Below the pieces are notes generated by a model, which was given only the letters and a program-made list of their open reading frames with translations, ran no database searches and had not been told where the DNA came from. This document shows, piece after piece, positions 1 through 9,189 of a DNA stretch of 64,000 nucleotides. Numbering within the stretch: the first letter of the stretch is position 1; each line of letters opens with the position of its first letter. Both the position numbers and the translations under genes were made by a program. The stretch is from Aedoeadaptatus nemausensis (GTDB taxonomy: Bacteria > Bacillota > Clostridia > Tissierellales > Peptoniphilaceae). The stretch covers positions 62,001 to 126,000 of the forward strand of contig NZ_CAIJCS010000019.1 of NCBI RefSeq assembly GCF_903819165.1. Reading direction: 5' to 3'.

Positions 1-1707
1 GGCTTCCAAGGCGACTTGTTGCGCCCAAAGTGATTCGTAAATTCCATTCATCGCCACCAATTGATCGTGGGTTCCTTTTTCTTTCAGTTTGCCGCGATCC
101 AATACATAAATAACATGGGCCTCTTTAATATTGGCCAGGCGATGGCTGATAAACAACACGAGTTTTTCGTCTGCCAATTTATAAAGTTCCGACACGATAT
201 GCTCTTCGCTTTCCACGTCAATATTCGATGTTACTTCGTCGAAAATGTATACGTCGCTGTCTTTTAAAAGAGCCATGGCGAGACTTAAACGTTGCCGTTG
301 GCCGCCGCTTAAATTTGTGCCGCCGCTTTCGATAACTGTGTGAAGGCCGTCGGCGATTTCAAAGAAATCTTTTAAATTTACCTGCTCTAACACCGCCCAC
401 ATACGCTCTTCCGTAGCCCCCGGCTTTGCAAAATCCAAAAGCTCTTTTACCGTGCCGCTCATTAAATAACTTCCCGCACCTAAATAGGTGACGCGATCCA
501 ATAAGCCGGCTTCTCGAATATCCGAAAGTTCCGTGTCGAAAAATTTCAAACTGCCTTCATAATGTTTTACCTGCTTCGATAAAATCGCCGCCAAGGTGGA
601 TTTCCCGGAGCCGGAAGGCCCGACGATGCCGATAAGGCCCTTGCCCTTGTGCTCAAAAGAAAGATCCTGTAGGGCATTTTTTTCGTCGTCGTAGGAAAAG
701 CTTAAGCTCTTGGCAAAAATGCCTACTTCTTTTCCTTCCACATCCCGGGTGCCGTCTGCGTCATCGGGGAGATCCAGAAGATCAAACATCTTATCTGCCG
801 CCGCCATGCCGTTCATGGCCACGTGGAAAAAGGATCCCAATTGGCGCATAGGCAAAAAATAATCGGCAGATAAAAACAGAATAAAGAGGGCGCCGTATAG
901 ACTCAGACTTCCTTCACGAACACCGCCGATACATGCGGCGAGGGCAATGGCCGCGCCGCCGTAAGCTACTAAATCCATTATAATAATGGAATTCAGCTGC
1001 ATAGTTAACACGCGCATAGTGGCGATGCGGAAAGCTTCCGCCGAGCGATTCATAGCGTCGTGGCGATGGCCGTCGGCTTTATAAATTTTAAGAGTGGTTA
1101 AACCTTGGAGATTTTCTAAAAACTGATCCCCTACTTCCGTGTAGCTGCCCCAATACTTTGCGAAAATACGCTTTGCAAATTTTTGCACCATGGCGATGGC
1201 CAGGGGAATGAGGGGCACGCCGATCAAAAGAATAATCGCCACCTTCAAGGAGAAATAGGCGATCACCCCAAACAAAATCAAAGGCGCCATCATGCTGTAG
1301 AAAAATTGAGGAAGATAAGCAGAGAAATAAATCTCCAATTGATCGACCCCTTCCGTCATAATCTGCACAGCTTCCGCCGTCTTAATTTTTTCCCGATACG
1401 CCGTTCCAAAGCCCATAAGCTTTTTGAAAATTCGCTTCCGCAACAGACGTTTAACGTCTACGGATGCCTCGTAAGCGATGGCGTGGCGTTTTCTATAGAA
1501 GAAAAACCGGAGAATGAGGATCAAAAGAATACCTGCGCATAGAGGTAGTACATGTTCCCCATTAAAAGATAGAAACTGCCTGAGAAGGGCAATTAACAGT
1601 GCCGTCGAGCCGATGCTCATCAATAGATCCAACAGCTGAAGACCTACCGCCTTTTGAATGTAGATCGTCGACTGGGGAACCTCCCGTATTAATCGTTTAT
1701 TAATCAA
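1..1707 (-). CDS. CydD-like ABC exporter, fused permease/ATPase (3' end beyond window)
   Basis: Translating the minus strand from a TTG at 1707 gives an open frame to the window edge, so the gene is partial. The N-terminus (MINKRLIREVPQS) is the usual opening of Firmicute CydD-type half-transporters. Hydrophobic helices fill roughly residues 20-300. An ATPase domain follows with Walker A GPSGSGKST (about residue 364), signature LSGGQRQR (about 470) and a Walker B region ending in DEVTS. An in-frame TAA lies just upstream of the TTG. The Shine-Dalgarno is weak (GCAGG). CydDC exports thiols and is linked to heme and cytochrome assembly. It follows the heme operon after a terminator with no obvious promoter between, so some read-through expression is likely. 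The substrate is not shown by sequence. Confidence 0.82.
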   Translation of the reverse strand, partial: MINKRLIREVPQSTIYIQKAVGLQLLDLLMSIGSTALLIALLRQFLSFNGEHVLPLCAGILLILILRFFFYRKRHAIAYEASVDVKRLLRKRIFKKLMGFGTAYREKIKTAEAVQIMTEGVDQLEIYFSAYLPQFFYSMMAPLILFGVIAYFSLKVAIILLIGVPLIPLAIAMVQKFAKRIFAKYWGSYTEVGDQFLENLQGLTTLKIYKADGHRHDAMNRSAEAFRIATMRVLTMQLNSIIIMDLVAYGGAAIALAACIGGVREGSLSLYGALFILFLSADYFLPMRQLGSFFHVAMNGMAAADKMFDLLDLPDDADGTRDVEGKEVGIFAKSLSFSYDDEKNALQDLSFEHKGKGLIGIVGPSGSGKSTLAAILSKQVKHYEGSLKFFDTELSDIREAGLLDRVTYLGAGSYLMSGTVKELLDFAKPGATEERMWAVLEQVNLKDFFEIADGLHTVIESGGTNLSGGQRQRLSLAMALLKDSDVYIFDEVTSNIDVESEEHIVSELYKLADEKLVLFISHRLANIKEAHVIYVLDRGKLKEKGTHDQLVAMNGIYESLWAQQVALEA

Positions 1708-1736
1708 AGAGTACCTGCTTTCTTACGAAAGGAAAA

Positions 1737-1752
1737 GGCCGGCAAACCGGCC
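1737..1752 (-). terminator. Intrinsic terminator of the heme operon
   Basis: Perfect 6-bp stem GGCCGG/CCGGCC with a 4-nt loop, followed on the minus strand by TTTTCCTTT. It sits between the stop of the NEAT-stalk gene and the CydD-like gene. Confidence 0.8.
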
Positions 1753-1757
1753 CATTC

Positions 1758-2627
1758 TTATTTATTTATAATCACTTGGCGATTGGCTCCGTCCCAATTA
1801 ACTTTTGCGCCGGAAATTTCGCCGATGGCGCGAATGGGCACCATAGTGCGTTCGTTGCGAATCATGGCAGGCACGTCGATTGCCTTGGAAGAGCCGTCAT
1901 GTTTAAGAATTACTTTTTTGCCGATGGGGAGCTTCATGACATTCTTTCCTTCGCCTACGATGGCCGTGCGAGTTTTGCCGTCCCAATCTACTTTAAGTCC
2001 TAAAGCTTCGGAAATAAAACGGAGAGGCACCATGGTGCGTCCCTGTTCGATAAAGACGGGACTGTCGGAGGGAACGACTTTCCCGTTGACCATAATCGTA
2101 ACGTCTTTCTTCCCATTCACCTTGGGAGTGGCAGGCGCTTTCGGCATCTTCGGAGCTTTGGGCGCACTTACAAGTTTGGCGCTGCTCCAATCAAAAGCCA
2201 AACGGGCTTTTTGTTCGCCGGCACCGGGTGTGCCGCCTTGCATTTGATCCATGACATCCACCCATACGGCGACGTCGACGATATTTTCTTTTCCGCTTTG
2301 TACAAAGCTGAAGCTGTTTGCATATTCACCTTTGCCGGCGCCTTTTACGGCTTCTTTACGACCGCCGGAGGTGACAAAGAGATTCGTCAAATTTCCTTGT
2401 TGATTCATAAAGTTCAATGGCTTTATAAAGACTTTGTAGGTGAACTTGCCCCCTTGTTCCTTTACTTCCGCAACGGGGGAAAGTGCTTTGTTGGCCATGG
2501 ATTCTTTTTCGCTTGTGGCGTGTTTCAACGCCACGGGAACTTCATAGGTTTTACTCGATTCGGCACGAGCTACATTGGGTGCCAGTAAACATACAAGGGC
2601 CAGTGCTAAAGATAAAAATTTTTTCAT
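1758..2627 (-). CDS. Secreted NEAT-domain protein with copper-amine-oxidase-N (stalk) domain
   Basis: The mature start is the ATG at 2627, 7 nt after AAGGAG; an in-frame TTG at 2633 is less likely. A signal peptide ends at ...NVARA. A NEAT-type heme-binding domain spans about residues 28-155, with the family pattern SMANKAL, a GNLTNLF strand and VAVWVDVMDQM. A Pro/Lys linker follows (about 155-175), then a stalk domain (about 175-289) with two repeats of the VPLRFISEALG / VPIRAIGEISG type. There is no TM, sortase or SLH anchor, so it may be secreted or held through the stalk. It is the last gene of the heme operon, 11 bp after the NEAT-SLH gene. The canonical YxxxY heme motif is replaced by MDQM. 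Likely role: extracellular heme carrier. Confidence 0.85.
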   Translation of the reverse strand: MKKFLSLALALVCLLAPNVARAESSKTYEVPVALKHATSEKESMANKALSPVAEVKEQGGKFTYKVFIKPLNFMNQQGNLTNLFVTSGGRKEAVKGAGKGEYANSFSFVQSGKENIVDVAVWVDVMDQMQGGTPGAGEQKARLAFDWSSAKLVSAPKAPKMPKAPATPKVNGKKDVTIMVNGKVVPSDSPVFIEQGRTMVPLRFISEALGLKVDWDGKTRTAIVGEGKNVMKLPIGKKVILKHDGSSKAIDVPAMIRNERTMVPIRAIGEISGAKVNWDGANRQVIINK

Positions 2628-2638
2628 CGTCAATCTCC

Positions 2639-5065
2639 TTATTTCATATCTTTGGTATCTATGGTGTACAACACTTGAGCGGCTTGGGCGCGGCTGAAGT
2701 TTTCTTTTGGTGCAAAGTTTCCATTGCCCATGCCCGACAAAAGGCCTTGGCGGGTCATCTTGTCCACGGAATCCTTCGCCCAGCCGGCAATGGAACCTCC
2801 GTCGGAGAAATTCGTATAGCCCGTTGCGGCATAGGATTTATTTTGAGAAGCGAGGAATTTCATCAGCATGACCGCCATTTCCTCGCGCGTAATCGTGCGG
2901 TTCGGTTCAAAACGTCCTTGGCTGACACCCGCTACAATGCCTTTCGATTGCGCCCATGCCACATAGCCTGCGTAATACGCTCCGGAAGAAACGTCGCGGA
3001 AAGCCGTAGCCGTGTTCGATGTAGACGCTCCTGCCATTCTGCCGAGAATCGAAACAAATTCGCCGCGGGTAATGGCACGTTCGGGCGCAAAGCGACCTTC
3101 CCCTTCGCCTTTAAAATAACCGCGCGCATAGCTGTGGGCGATGGCATCCACTGCCCAGTAGCCTGCGGGTACATCGTGGAATGTTCGCAATACCACATCC
3201 CGTTCCCGCTCTTTTTGAGCTTTTAAGAAATCTTTTTTCTTTTGCTCTAAGGCTTTTTCGTCGGCCTTTTTCTTTTCATCCTTTTTCTTCTCATCTTCCT
3301 TCTTCTTTTCGGGCTCTTTTATTTCGCCGTCAAAGCGTTTGGTTTCCTGAGCGCGACGCCAATTGAATTGAATATAAGCTTCTTGTTCGCCTTTGCCGGC
3401 GCCCCCTGCCATTTCGTCCATAATATCGACCCAAACGGCAATTTTTTGATTGCTTACCTTTTCATCCAAGGTGAAAGACCATAAGTCATTGCCATGATAA
3501 CGGGCTTGGTATTTTCTTCCGTTTTCAAAATAGAAAAGATTGGTTAAATGACCGTCCTTCTCCCCGAGTTTCATGGGCTTAAACTGAACATAGTAAGTGT
3601 AATGATCGCGATATGCATCCACCGTAGCCCAGCTGCTCAATGCAGAGGCTGCCATGGATTTGCTGCCGTCGGATTTAACAAGTTCTACCGGCACGTCGTA
3701 ACGAATGGTTTGATCCTTTTTCTTTTCGTCTTTTTTGTCGTCCTTCTTGTCCTCTTTCGGCTTGTCCTTCTTATCCTCTTTCGGCTTTTCATTTTTTATA
3801 ACACCGTGCCAACCGTTGATAGCCGCTTCCAGTTCTCGAACACGCCCCTTCGTCAGCTTTCCGACTTCAATTTCTTTCTCCGCCGTTGCCAACAGATCCT
3901 TTAATTCCTTTTGAGATTTTTCCGTATAAGGCGATGGATCTTCTTTTTTCTTCTTCTCGATCAGCGTCTTTAAATTGCCTAGATCCGTAGCGTCGGCAGG
4001 CTTGGAATTTCCCATAAAGAGGGCAAAGGCTTCGCCTGCTTTTTTCAGATCTTCATCTTTTTTATCCGTAGCTTTTAATAGAGCGGCATTTTTATCGAGA
4101 TTCTTTTTCAGCGCTCCTTTATCGGCAAGTTTTGTATCGTTTAACTCCGATGCAACTGTTAAAAATCCTTCGTAAACTTTTTTAGCCGTATCATCCATTC
4201 CCTTGGTTTTTTCACCGAGGGCGAGGAGGAAATTCAATTCGCTTTCCTTTAAAGCCAGATCATCTTCTTTGGCCGATGCATCTTGTAAAAGACTTCCTGC
4301 CGATTTTGTAGAATCATTAAGGGCGCTTACAATTTTTACATCCCACTTGTCTTTATCCGCATCGTTTGCCTTTTGAACGGCTTCGTCTAATGCTTTTTTC
4401 GCCTTTTCAAGGGGCGTATCTTCCTTCGGTTTTTGTTCAGGCGTCGGTTCGCCTGGATTCGGTTTCGAAGGGCCGGGCGTGCTCGGGTCTTCAGGCGTGG
4501 TCCCCGGTGTATTTGGCTCGCTTGTGCCCGGTTCTTCGGGCGCGACAGGCACATCCACTGTTTTTGTCATCTTGTATTCTGAAATATTTAATATGGCATC
4601 ATTGACAGAGCCTGCCATGATCGGCACTCCGTCAATGACAAAGGCAAGTGTCATGGTCATCGGCTTCTCATCCAAAGTAAAAGACCAGGCGTTGCCATTT
4701 TTTTCGGCCATAACTCGTTCTCCGTTTTTGTAGTAGAAAAGTTTGCCGATGGTAGCTGTTATGCTCATCATTTGCACCGGCTCCGTGGTTAAAGTAAAGG
4801 TACATTTTCCATTCTTTTCCACCGCTGTAACTTTCGTGATCGCCTTTGCTGCCATGGAATCCCGATCGGGGTTTGATTTTTTCTTCAATTCATATTTCAG
4901 TTCGTAATGTATCTCTTTTTCCGTCTTTTGTTCGCCTTCTGCAAAAGGCTGTGCATAAACACCTTGGGGCATGTCCGGCGCCTTGGCCAATACATTAATA
5001 GGTGCCGCTAAAAAGCCGGCACTCATCATGGCCGCCATGGCAATACTTGTGGAACGAATTTTCAT
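2639..5065 (-). CDS. Two-NEAT surface protein anchored by three SLH domains
   Basis: Signal peptide (residues 1-27), NEAT-like domain 1 (about 50-165; DSMAAKAI, GKLFYY, FVIDGVPIM), Pro/Thr-rich linker (175-220), a Lys/Glu-rich helical segment (220-430), NEAT domain 2 (about 450-575; SMAASAL, GHLTNLFYF, VWVDIMDEM), a very charged Lys/Glu linker and three SLH repeats (about 628-808) that should bind secondary cell-wall polymer. Its start overlaps the flavodoxin stop by 4 bp, indicating translational coupling inside the heme operon. Expected role: wall-anchored heme capture and relay. Both NEAT domains lack the tyrosine pair of Isd proteins. Confidence 0.9.
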   Translation of the reverse strand: MKIRSTSIAMAAMMSAGFLAAPINVLAKAPDMPQGVYAQPFAEGEQKTEKEIHYELKYELKKKSNPDRDSMAAKAITKVTAVEKNGKCTFTLTTEPVQMMSITATIGKLFYYKNGERVMAEKNGNAWSFTLDEKPMTMTLAFVIDGVPIMAGSVNDAILNISEYKMTKTVDVPVAPEEPGTSEPNTPGTTPEDPSTPGPSKPNPGEPTPEQKPKEDTPLEKAKKALDEAVQKANDADKDKWDVKIVSALNDSTKSAGSLLQDASAKEDDLALKESELNFLLALGEKTKGMDDTAKKVYEGFLTVASELNDTKLADKGALKKNLDKNAALLKATDKKDEDLKKAGEAFALFMGNSKPADATDLGNLKTLIEKKKKEDPSPYTEKSQKELKDLLATAEKEIEVGKLTKGRVRELEAAINGWHGVIKNEKPKEDKKDKPKEDKKDDKKDEKKKDQTIRYDVPVELVKSDGSKSMAASALSSWATVDAYRDHYTYYVQFKPMKLGEKDGHLTNLFYFENGRKYQARYHGNDLWSFTLDEKVSNQKIAVWVDIMDEMAGGAGKGEQEAYIQFNWRRAQETKRFDGEIKEPEKKKEDEKKKDEKKKADEKALEQKKKDFLKAQKERERDVVLRTFHDVPAGYWAVDAIAHSYARGYFKGEGEGRFAPERAITRGEFVSILGRMAGASTSNTATAFRDVSSGAYYAGYVAWAQSKGIVAGVSQGRFEPNRTITREEMAVMLMKFLASQNKSYAATGYTNFSDGGSIAGWAKDSVDKMTRQGLLSGMGNGNFAPKENFSRAQAAQVLYTIDTKDMK

Positions 5066-5577
5066 CGAATACCTCCTTTTTCCAATTGATCTGCGAAATA
5101 AATCGCCGCTTCCTTCAGTTCATCCTCCGTCGCCTCTCTAGATTTTTCCGAGGCCTCTTTCATCTGCTCCCGTGCATCCTTCGGCACGAAGACGAGCAGA
5201 TCGATGCGCGCCGCCAATTTTTCGTCTACTTTCCCGGGACACAAATAAGTGCCTAAGCTTTCTTTTTTGTAATCGGCGAGGCATTGCTTCAACCCTTCCA
5301 TGGTTCGCTCCCCGTGTTCGGAATCGGGCATGGCGCCCATGGTTAAAAAGAGACCTGTCTTTTTCGGCGCGCGATCCAAGATTTTCATCACCGCCTTATC
5401 GGGCATGGCACGATCACACCAGCCGCCGAGTAAACCGTAATCGAAAGTCGATACATCGGGCTTCTCTTTCAGATCGAAAAGCGTTAAATCGAAAGCGTCT
5501 TTTAAAGCATCGTAAAGATACTCCGCCATACGCTTTGTATTGCCCGTCTTCGACGAGTACGCAATAAATCCTTTCAT
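5062..5577 (-). CDS. Flavodoxin-family protein in the heme operon
   Basis: A flavodoxin fold is indicated by the N-terminal FMN phosphate loop SSKTGNTKRMAEYL and by GLLGGWCDRAMPD and LFLTMGAMPDSEHG, which fit the second and third FMN loops. The 171-aa length is normal for flavodoxins. It is cytoplasmic, without a signal peptide. It begins one base before the HtsC stop region ends and overlaps the next gene by 4 bp. Flavodoxins can supply electrons to heme-degrading or porphyrin-reducing enzymes; that role is inferred from position only, and no heme-degradation enzyme is visible next to it. Confidence 0.85.
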   Translation of the reverse strand: MKGFIAYSSKTGNTKRMAEYLYDALKDAFDLTLFDLKEKPDVSTFDYGLLGGWCDRAMPDKAVMKILDRAPKKTGLFLTMGAMPDSEHGERTMEGLKQCLADYKKESLGTYLCPGKVDEKLAARIDLLVFVPKDAREQMKEASEKSREATEDELKEAAIYFADQLEKGGIR

Positions 5578-6345
5578 CTAATCCTCCTTCGGTTTCACAA
5601 TGGACGCATCGCCTACGTGAAGCAGTTCCAGCTCCGTGCCGTATAATTTACTGATGACCCGGCTGTTAAGCACCTCCTTAGGATCCCCTTGGTACACGAT
5701 TTTGCCACGGTACATGCCGATAACTTCATCAGAATAATTTATAGCCTGCATAATATCGTGCAATACCATGACGATGGTCGTGTTGCGTTCTTCATTGATT
5801 TTTTTTACGAGCCGCAAAATTTCCAACTGATACTTTATGTCCAAATAAGTCGTGGGCTCGTCCAGTAAGAGAATGTCGGAGCATTGTGCCACAGCCATGG
5901 CGATAAACACACGTTGTTTCTGCCCACCGGATAAGGTTCTGATTTCCCTTTGTGCCAATTCCGTAATGCCGGTCATTTCCATGGCACGATCGATTTCTTC
6001 CATATCCTCCGCCGAATATTTTTGCAGAGGTTTTACATAAGGGTTCCGCCCGTAAGATACGTAATCTTTTACCTTTAAATCGCCGATGATTCGATTTTGT
6101 TGATGGACGATGCCAAGTTCACGGGCGTAGTCTTTCGGCGGGTAGGAAAAAATATCCTTTCCATGAAGCAAACAGCGTCCACGACTCGGTTTCATTTGGC
6201 GACTTAATATTTTTAACAGAGTGGATTTCCCCGAGCCATTGGCGCCCATTAAAGTGGTAATTGCGCCGGGGGTTACTTTTAAATTCAATTTGTTTAAAAT
6301 CAAGTGGCCCTTGGTATAGGCGTAGCTTAGATTTTTAATCTCCAT
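5578..6345 (-). CDS. htsC: Heme ABC transporter ATP-binding protein
   Basis: FecE/BtuD-class ATPase of 255 aa with Walker A GANGSGKST (about residue 34), Q-loop VHQQNRI, signature LSGGQKQR (about 140), Walker B ILLLDEPTTYLD and H-loop VLHDI. It overlaps the permease gene by 11 bp. Gene order matches the shr-shp-htsABC locus of group A Streptococcus, which imports heme, so heme is the probable substrate; a siderophore cannot be excluded from the ATPase alone. Confidence 0.9.
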   Translation of the reverse strand: MEIKNLSYAYTKGHLILNKLNLKVTPGAITTLMGANGSGKSTLLKILSRQMKPSRGRCLLHGKDIFSYPPKDYARELGIVHQQNRIIGDLKVKDYVSYGRNPYVKPLQKYSAEDMEEIDRAMEMTGITELAQREIRTLSGGQKQRVFIAMAVAQCSDILLLDEPTTYLDIKYQLEILRLVKKINEERNTTIVMVLHDIMQAINYSDEVIGMYRGKIVYQGDPKEVLNSRVISKLYGTELELLHVGDASIVKPKED

Positions 6346-7351
6346 AGTTTTCGCCTCCCAGTTTTAGCAATGCAATAAAAAAGGGCCCGCCGAAGACGGA
6401 CATGATCACCGCCGCCGGTATTTCGTAAGGATAGGCCACGATGCGGCCCACCGTATCGGAAAATAGCAGGATTAAACTGCCGAGAAGCATATTAAAGGGC
6501 AAAAGATATTTATGATCGCCGCCGACGAGGACTCTGCCGATATGAGGCGCGATTAAACCTAAAAAGCCGATGACGCCCGCTACCGCCGTGGTGACGGAGG
6601 CTAAAATAATAGCAATAAGCGCCACGATAAAGCGATCGCGGTCGACGCGCACGCCCAGCGCGCGAGCGGTTTTATCTTCCAGACTCAATAGGTTTAACGA
6701 GCGAATGGTAAATAGCGCCGCGATTAAAAAGATAATCACGTAGAGGAAGAGAATGTGCACATCGCTCCAAGTTTTTTGCGCCACGTTTCCTTCGATAATC
6801 GCTTGGGTGGCGCTTAAATTTCGCCCCATAATGGATTTAATACCTTCGCCGATGCCGATAAAAGTCATGTTTAACGCCACGCCCACGAGAATTAATCGCG
6901 TCGGGCGCACGCCTCCGTCCCATGCCAAGGTGTAGATCAAAAAGTACGCCAACAATCCGCCGGCGATCGACAAAAGAGGCGACCAACCCATAAGCGCCGG
7001 CGATAGTGCGAGTACCATGGAGTTGACAAAGTTTGCCGCCGATGAAATGCCGATAATGCCGGGATCGGTCATGGGGTTTTTCATCACCGCCTGCAAAAGC
7101 GTGCCCGATGTGGCGAGGGATGCGCCGGCTAAGATGGCGATAAAGACGCGGGGAAAACGCAAATCGTAAATTCTCGCCACTTCCCCGTCATAGGAAAAGA
7201 ACAGGCCGCGCAAAATTTGTCCCACGCCTAATTTTAAAGATCCTTCCGTTAGGGAGAAGAAAAAAACTACGACCAGGAGTACGGCGACGGCGGCGAAGGA
7301 AATCCATCGCCTCCGTTCTTTTTGTTTTAATTCGTCAATTCCCTTGTCCAT
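6335..7351 (-). CDS. htsB: Heme ABC transporter permease, FecCD family
   Basis: 338 aa with about nine to ten hydrophobic helices and FecCD signatures: RLPRV-like DLRFPRVFIAILAGASLATSG near residue 65, NPMTDPGIIGIS near 95, and GFLGLIAPHIGR near 265. Its start overlaps the substrate-binding protein gene by 17 bp, with AAAGG just ahead of the ATG. It pairs with the ATPase downstream and the lipoprotein upstream to form the importer. Confidence 0.92.
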   Translation of the reverse strand: MDKGIDELKQKERRRWISFAAVAVLLVVVFFFSLTEGSLKLGVGQILRGLFFSYDGEVARIYDLRFPRVFIAILAGASLATSGTLLQAVMKNPMTDPGIIGISSAANFVNSMVLALSPALMGWSPLLSIAGGLLAYFLIYTLAWDGGVRPTRLILVGVALNMTFIGIGEGIKSIMGRNLSATQAIIEGNVAQKTWSDVHILFLYVIIFLIAALFTIRSLNLLSLEDKTARALGVRVDRDRFIVALIAIILASVTTAVAGVIGFLGLIAPHIGRVLVGGDHKYLLPFNMLLGSLILLFSDTVGRIVAYPYEIPAAVIMSVFGGPFFIALLKLGGENYGD

Positions 7352-8225
7352 AGAACACCTTTTCTAAATCACCCAGTGCCTCTTTGTAGGAAAAATTGGC
7401 ACTCATACCAAATATCTTCGTATTAAGGTCATACACTTTGTCATCTTTTACAGCTCGGAAATGTTTCCAGACGTCGTTGTTTTTAAATTCATCCTGAAAC
7501 ATTTGATGCACCTTGTCGGGCATGGCGTGTGCCGTTCTCAGAATAATGTCCGGATCTTTTTCCAGCATATCTTCCGTGTTGACCGTTAAAAATTGCTGAT
7601 CCTCGTCGGGATAGACATTCTCTCCCCCCGCCAGTTTGACGAGGCTGCCTACATAGGATTTGTCCGTGGCTACGACATAGGATCCGGGAAGGCCCATTAG
7701 AATAAGAACTTTCGGCGCGGGTCCTTTGTTTCTCGATTTAAAATCCTTCATGAACTCGTCGTAATCTTTAACGAGGGCTGCGGCTTCTTTTTCCCGGTTG
7801 AGAAGATGACCTAAATCTTCAATGGAACGGTACATTCCCGGCACATTGGATAGGTTTACGAAACCGAAATGGATGCCCGCCGCCCGATACTTGGGGAGTA
7901 AATCGGGCATAAGGCTCACCGGCGAAAATACGTAATCGGGATTGAGAGATGATATTTTTTCCATATCCGGATTCATGGCCATGCCGATGGTGGGCAAGTC
8001 GGCGTATCGCGCCGGCGGCGATTGCAATTGCGATTCCGCAATGGCGACGAGATCCACATCCAGCTTGTCCATAATGTCGGCACAAGCCGCCGATGTGGTG
8101 ATGATCCGCGCGTGATCGCCGTCGATACTTTTCGCAGGTTTCGATTGTTGATCCACACATCCCGTGAGCAAAAGGAAGAGCAATGTCGCACTAAAAATCT
8201 TCAAAACTGAAGTCTTCATCCTCAT
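7335..8225 (-). CDS. htsA: Heme-binding lipoprotein of the ABC importer (HtsA/IsdE type)
   Basis: Lipobox LLLTGC puts the lipidated cysteine at residue 23 of the first-ATG form; a second ATG at 8219 is also plausible. The rest is a class III periplasmic-binding-type fold with the long helical backbone. In IsdE and HtsA heme is held by one Met and one His. Here M82/M84 (GMAMNPDME) and H233 (LRTAHAMP) sit where those ligands would be expected. It overlaps Shp upstream by 35 bp. The ligand assignment is by eye, not by alignment. Confidence 0.88.
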   Translation of the reverse strand: MRMKTSVLKIFSATLLFLLLTGCVDQQSKPAKSIDGDHARIITTSAACADIMDKLDVDLVAIAESQLQSPPARYADLPTIGMAMNPDMEKISSLNPDYVFSPVSLMPDLLPKYRAAGIHFGFVNLSNVPGMYRSIEDLGHLLNREKEAAALVKDYDEFMKDFKSRNKGPAPKVLILMGLPGSYVVATDKSYVGSLVKLAGGENVYPDEDQQFLTVNTEDMLEKDPDIILRTAHAMPDKVHQMFQDEFKNNDVWKHFRAVKDDKVYDLNTKIFGMSANFSYKEALGDLEKVFYGQGN

Positions 8226-9189
8226 CTTCCTCTCTCAATTCGTTGAGCATGCGCTTTTTCTTTGCTAAGAAATAGAATACCGCTCCCGCTGTTAAGGATG
8301 CGCAGGTCAAAAAGACGATGACCGCCATAAAGGACGCAAACATAATCCGCGTCGCCGGTCCCCAGGGTGCCTTTTTCTTGGGTGCTTCCTGTTGCTCGTC
8401 TTTTCCCTTTGCTCCTTTTTCCATCTCTTGAATTTCAGGAGAATCTTCCGTTAATAGCCCGTGCTCGTATCCAATGTCGCTTTCCGTATCACCCAGACCC
8501 GACGCGCCGCCGTGGGTAACGCCGTCTGTCGTGTGATCATCTGACGAGGTGTCGGAAGATGTATTGGTTGACGGTGATCCTGCAGATGACGTAGCTGTAG
8601 GCGCCGTCGACACTCCCTGTGCCGGCGCAGCGCTATCTACTTTCGGCTTCGGGCTCTGGGCACTTTTGGCAGGCTGTGCCCCTTTTGCTTGTGCAGGCGC
8701 CGATTTGGCGGATGCGACGAAATCCGTATTGCCCGCCGTCATCTTGCCCATGTCACCGTAAAAAACAACTTCTCGACCCATGGCGTCGATGAAAAGGCTT
8801 AGGCGAATAATGCAATCCTTCGCCGGCAATTGAACGCGAAAATCTTTCCACTCGCCGCCGCCTTGGGGGCTTTCGTAGCTTACGCCACTAAAACCGCTTC
8901 CCCCTTTTCCTTGTACGGCAATACTTACTTTTGAAATATTATCCATCATGTGAAGGCGCAGCGTTAAATAGCGCTTGCCTCCAATTTCTTCGTAAAGAGC
9001 CTGAGGATGAAGCACGCCCTCGGCCATACCTTGGCCAATGCCCTCGTTTTTACCGGAGTCTTCGATCACACCGGTAATCGGATGGCGGTACGATGCCCGC
9101 ATATCCACAATATAGGGTCCATTGGCAAAACATAGGCCGGGCATCATCAGAAGGAAGAGCGCCATGAAAAGAGTGACTATTTTTTTCAT
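8191..9189 (-). CDS. shp: Shp-family surface heme protein
   Basis: The N-terminal domain closely matches streptococcal Shp: YRHPITGVIEDSG, GIGQGMAEG and later IDAMGREVVFY. In Shp two methionines, one in GQGM and one in the PMKREVVFY strand, ligate heme; both are conserved (about M54 and M143). A signal peptide (to CFA) precedes it. A Pro/Ser/Thr linker (about 160-280) leads to one C-terminal TM helix and an acidic tail, as in Shp. Shp passes heme directly to HtsA, which is the next gene. The start overlaps the NEAT protein stop by 4 bp. Confidence 0.9.
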   Translation of the reverse strand: MKKIVTLFMALFLLMMPGLCFANGPYIVDMRASYRHPITGVIEDSGKNEGIGQGMAEGVLHPQALYEEIGGKRYLTLRLHMMDNISKVSIAVQGKGGSGFSGVSYESPQGGGEWKDFRVQLPAKDCIIRLSLFIDAMGREVVFYGDMGKMTAGNTDFVASAKSAPAQAKGAQPAKSAQSPKPKVDSAAPAQGVSTAPTATSSAGSPSTNTSSDTSSDDHTTDGVTHGGASGLGDTESDIGYEHGLLTEDSPEIQEMEKGAKGKDEQQEAPKKKAPWGPATRIMFASFMAVIVFLTCASLTAGAVFYFLAKKKRMLNELREEDEDEDFSFEDF

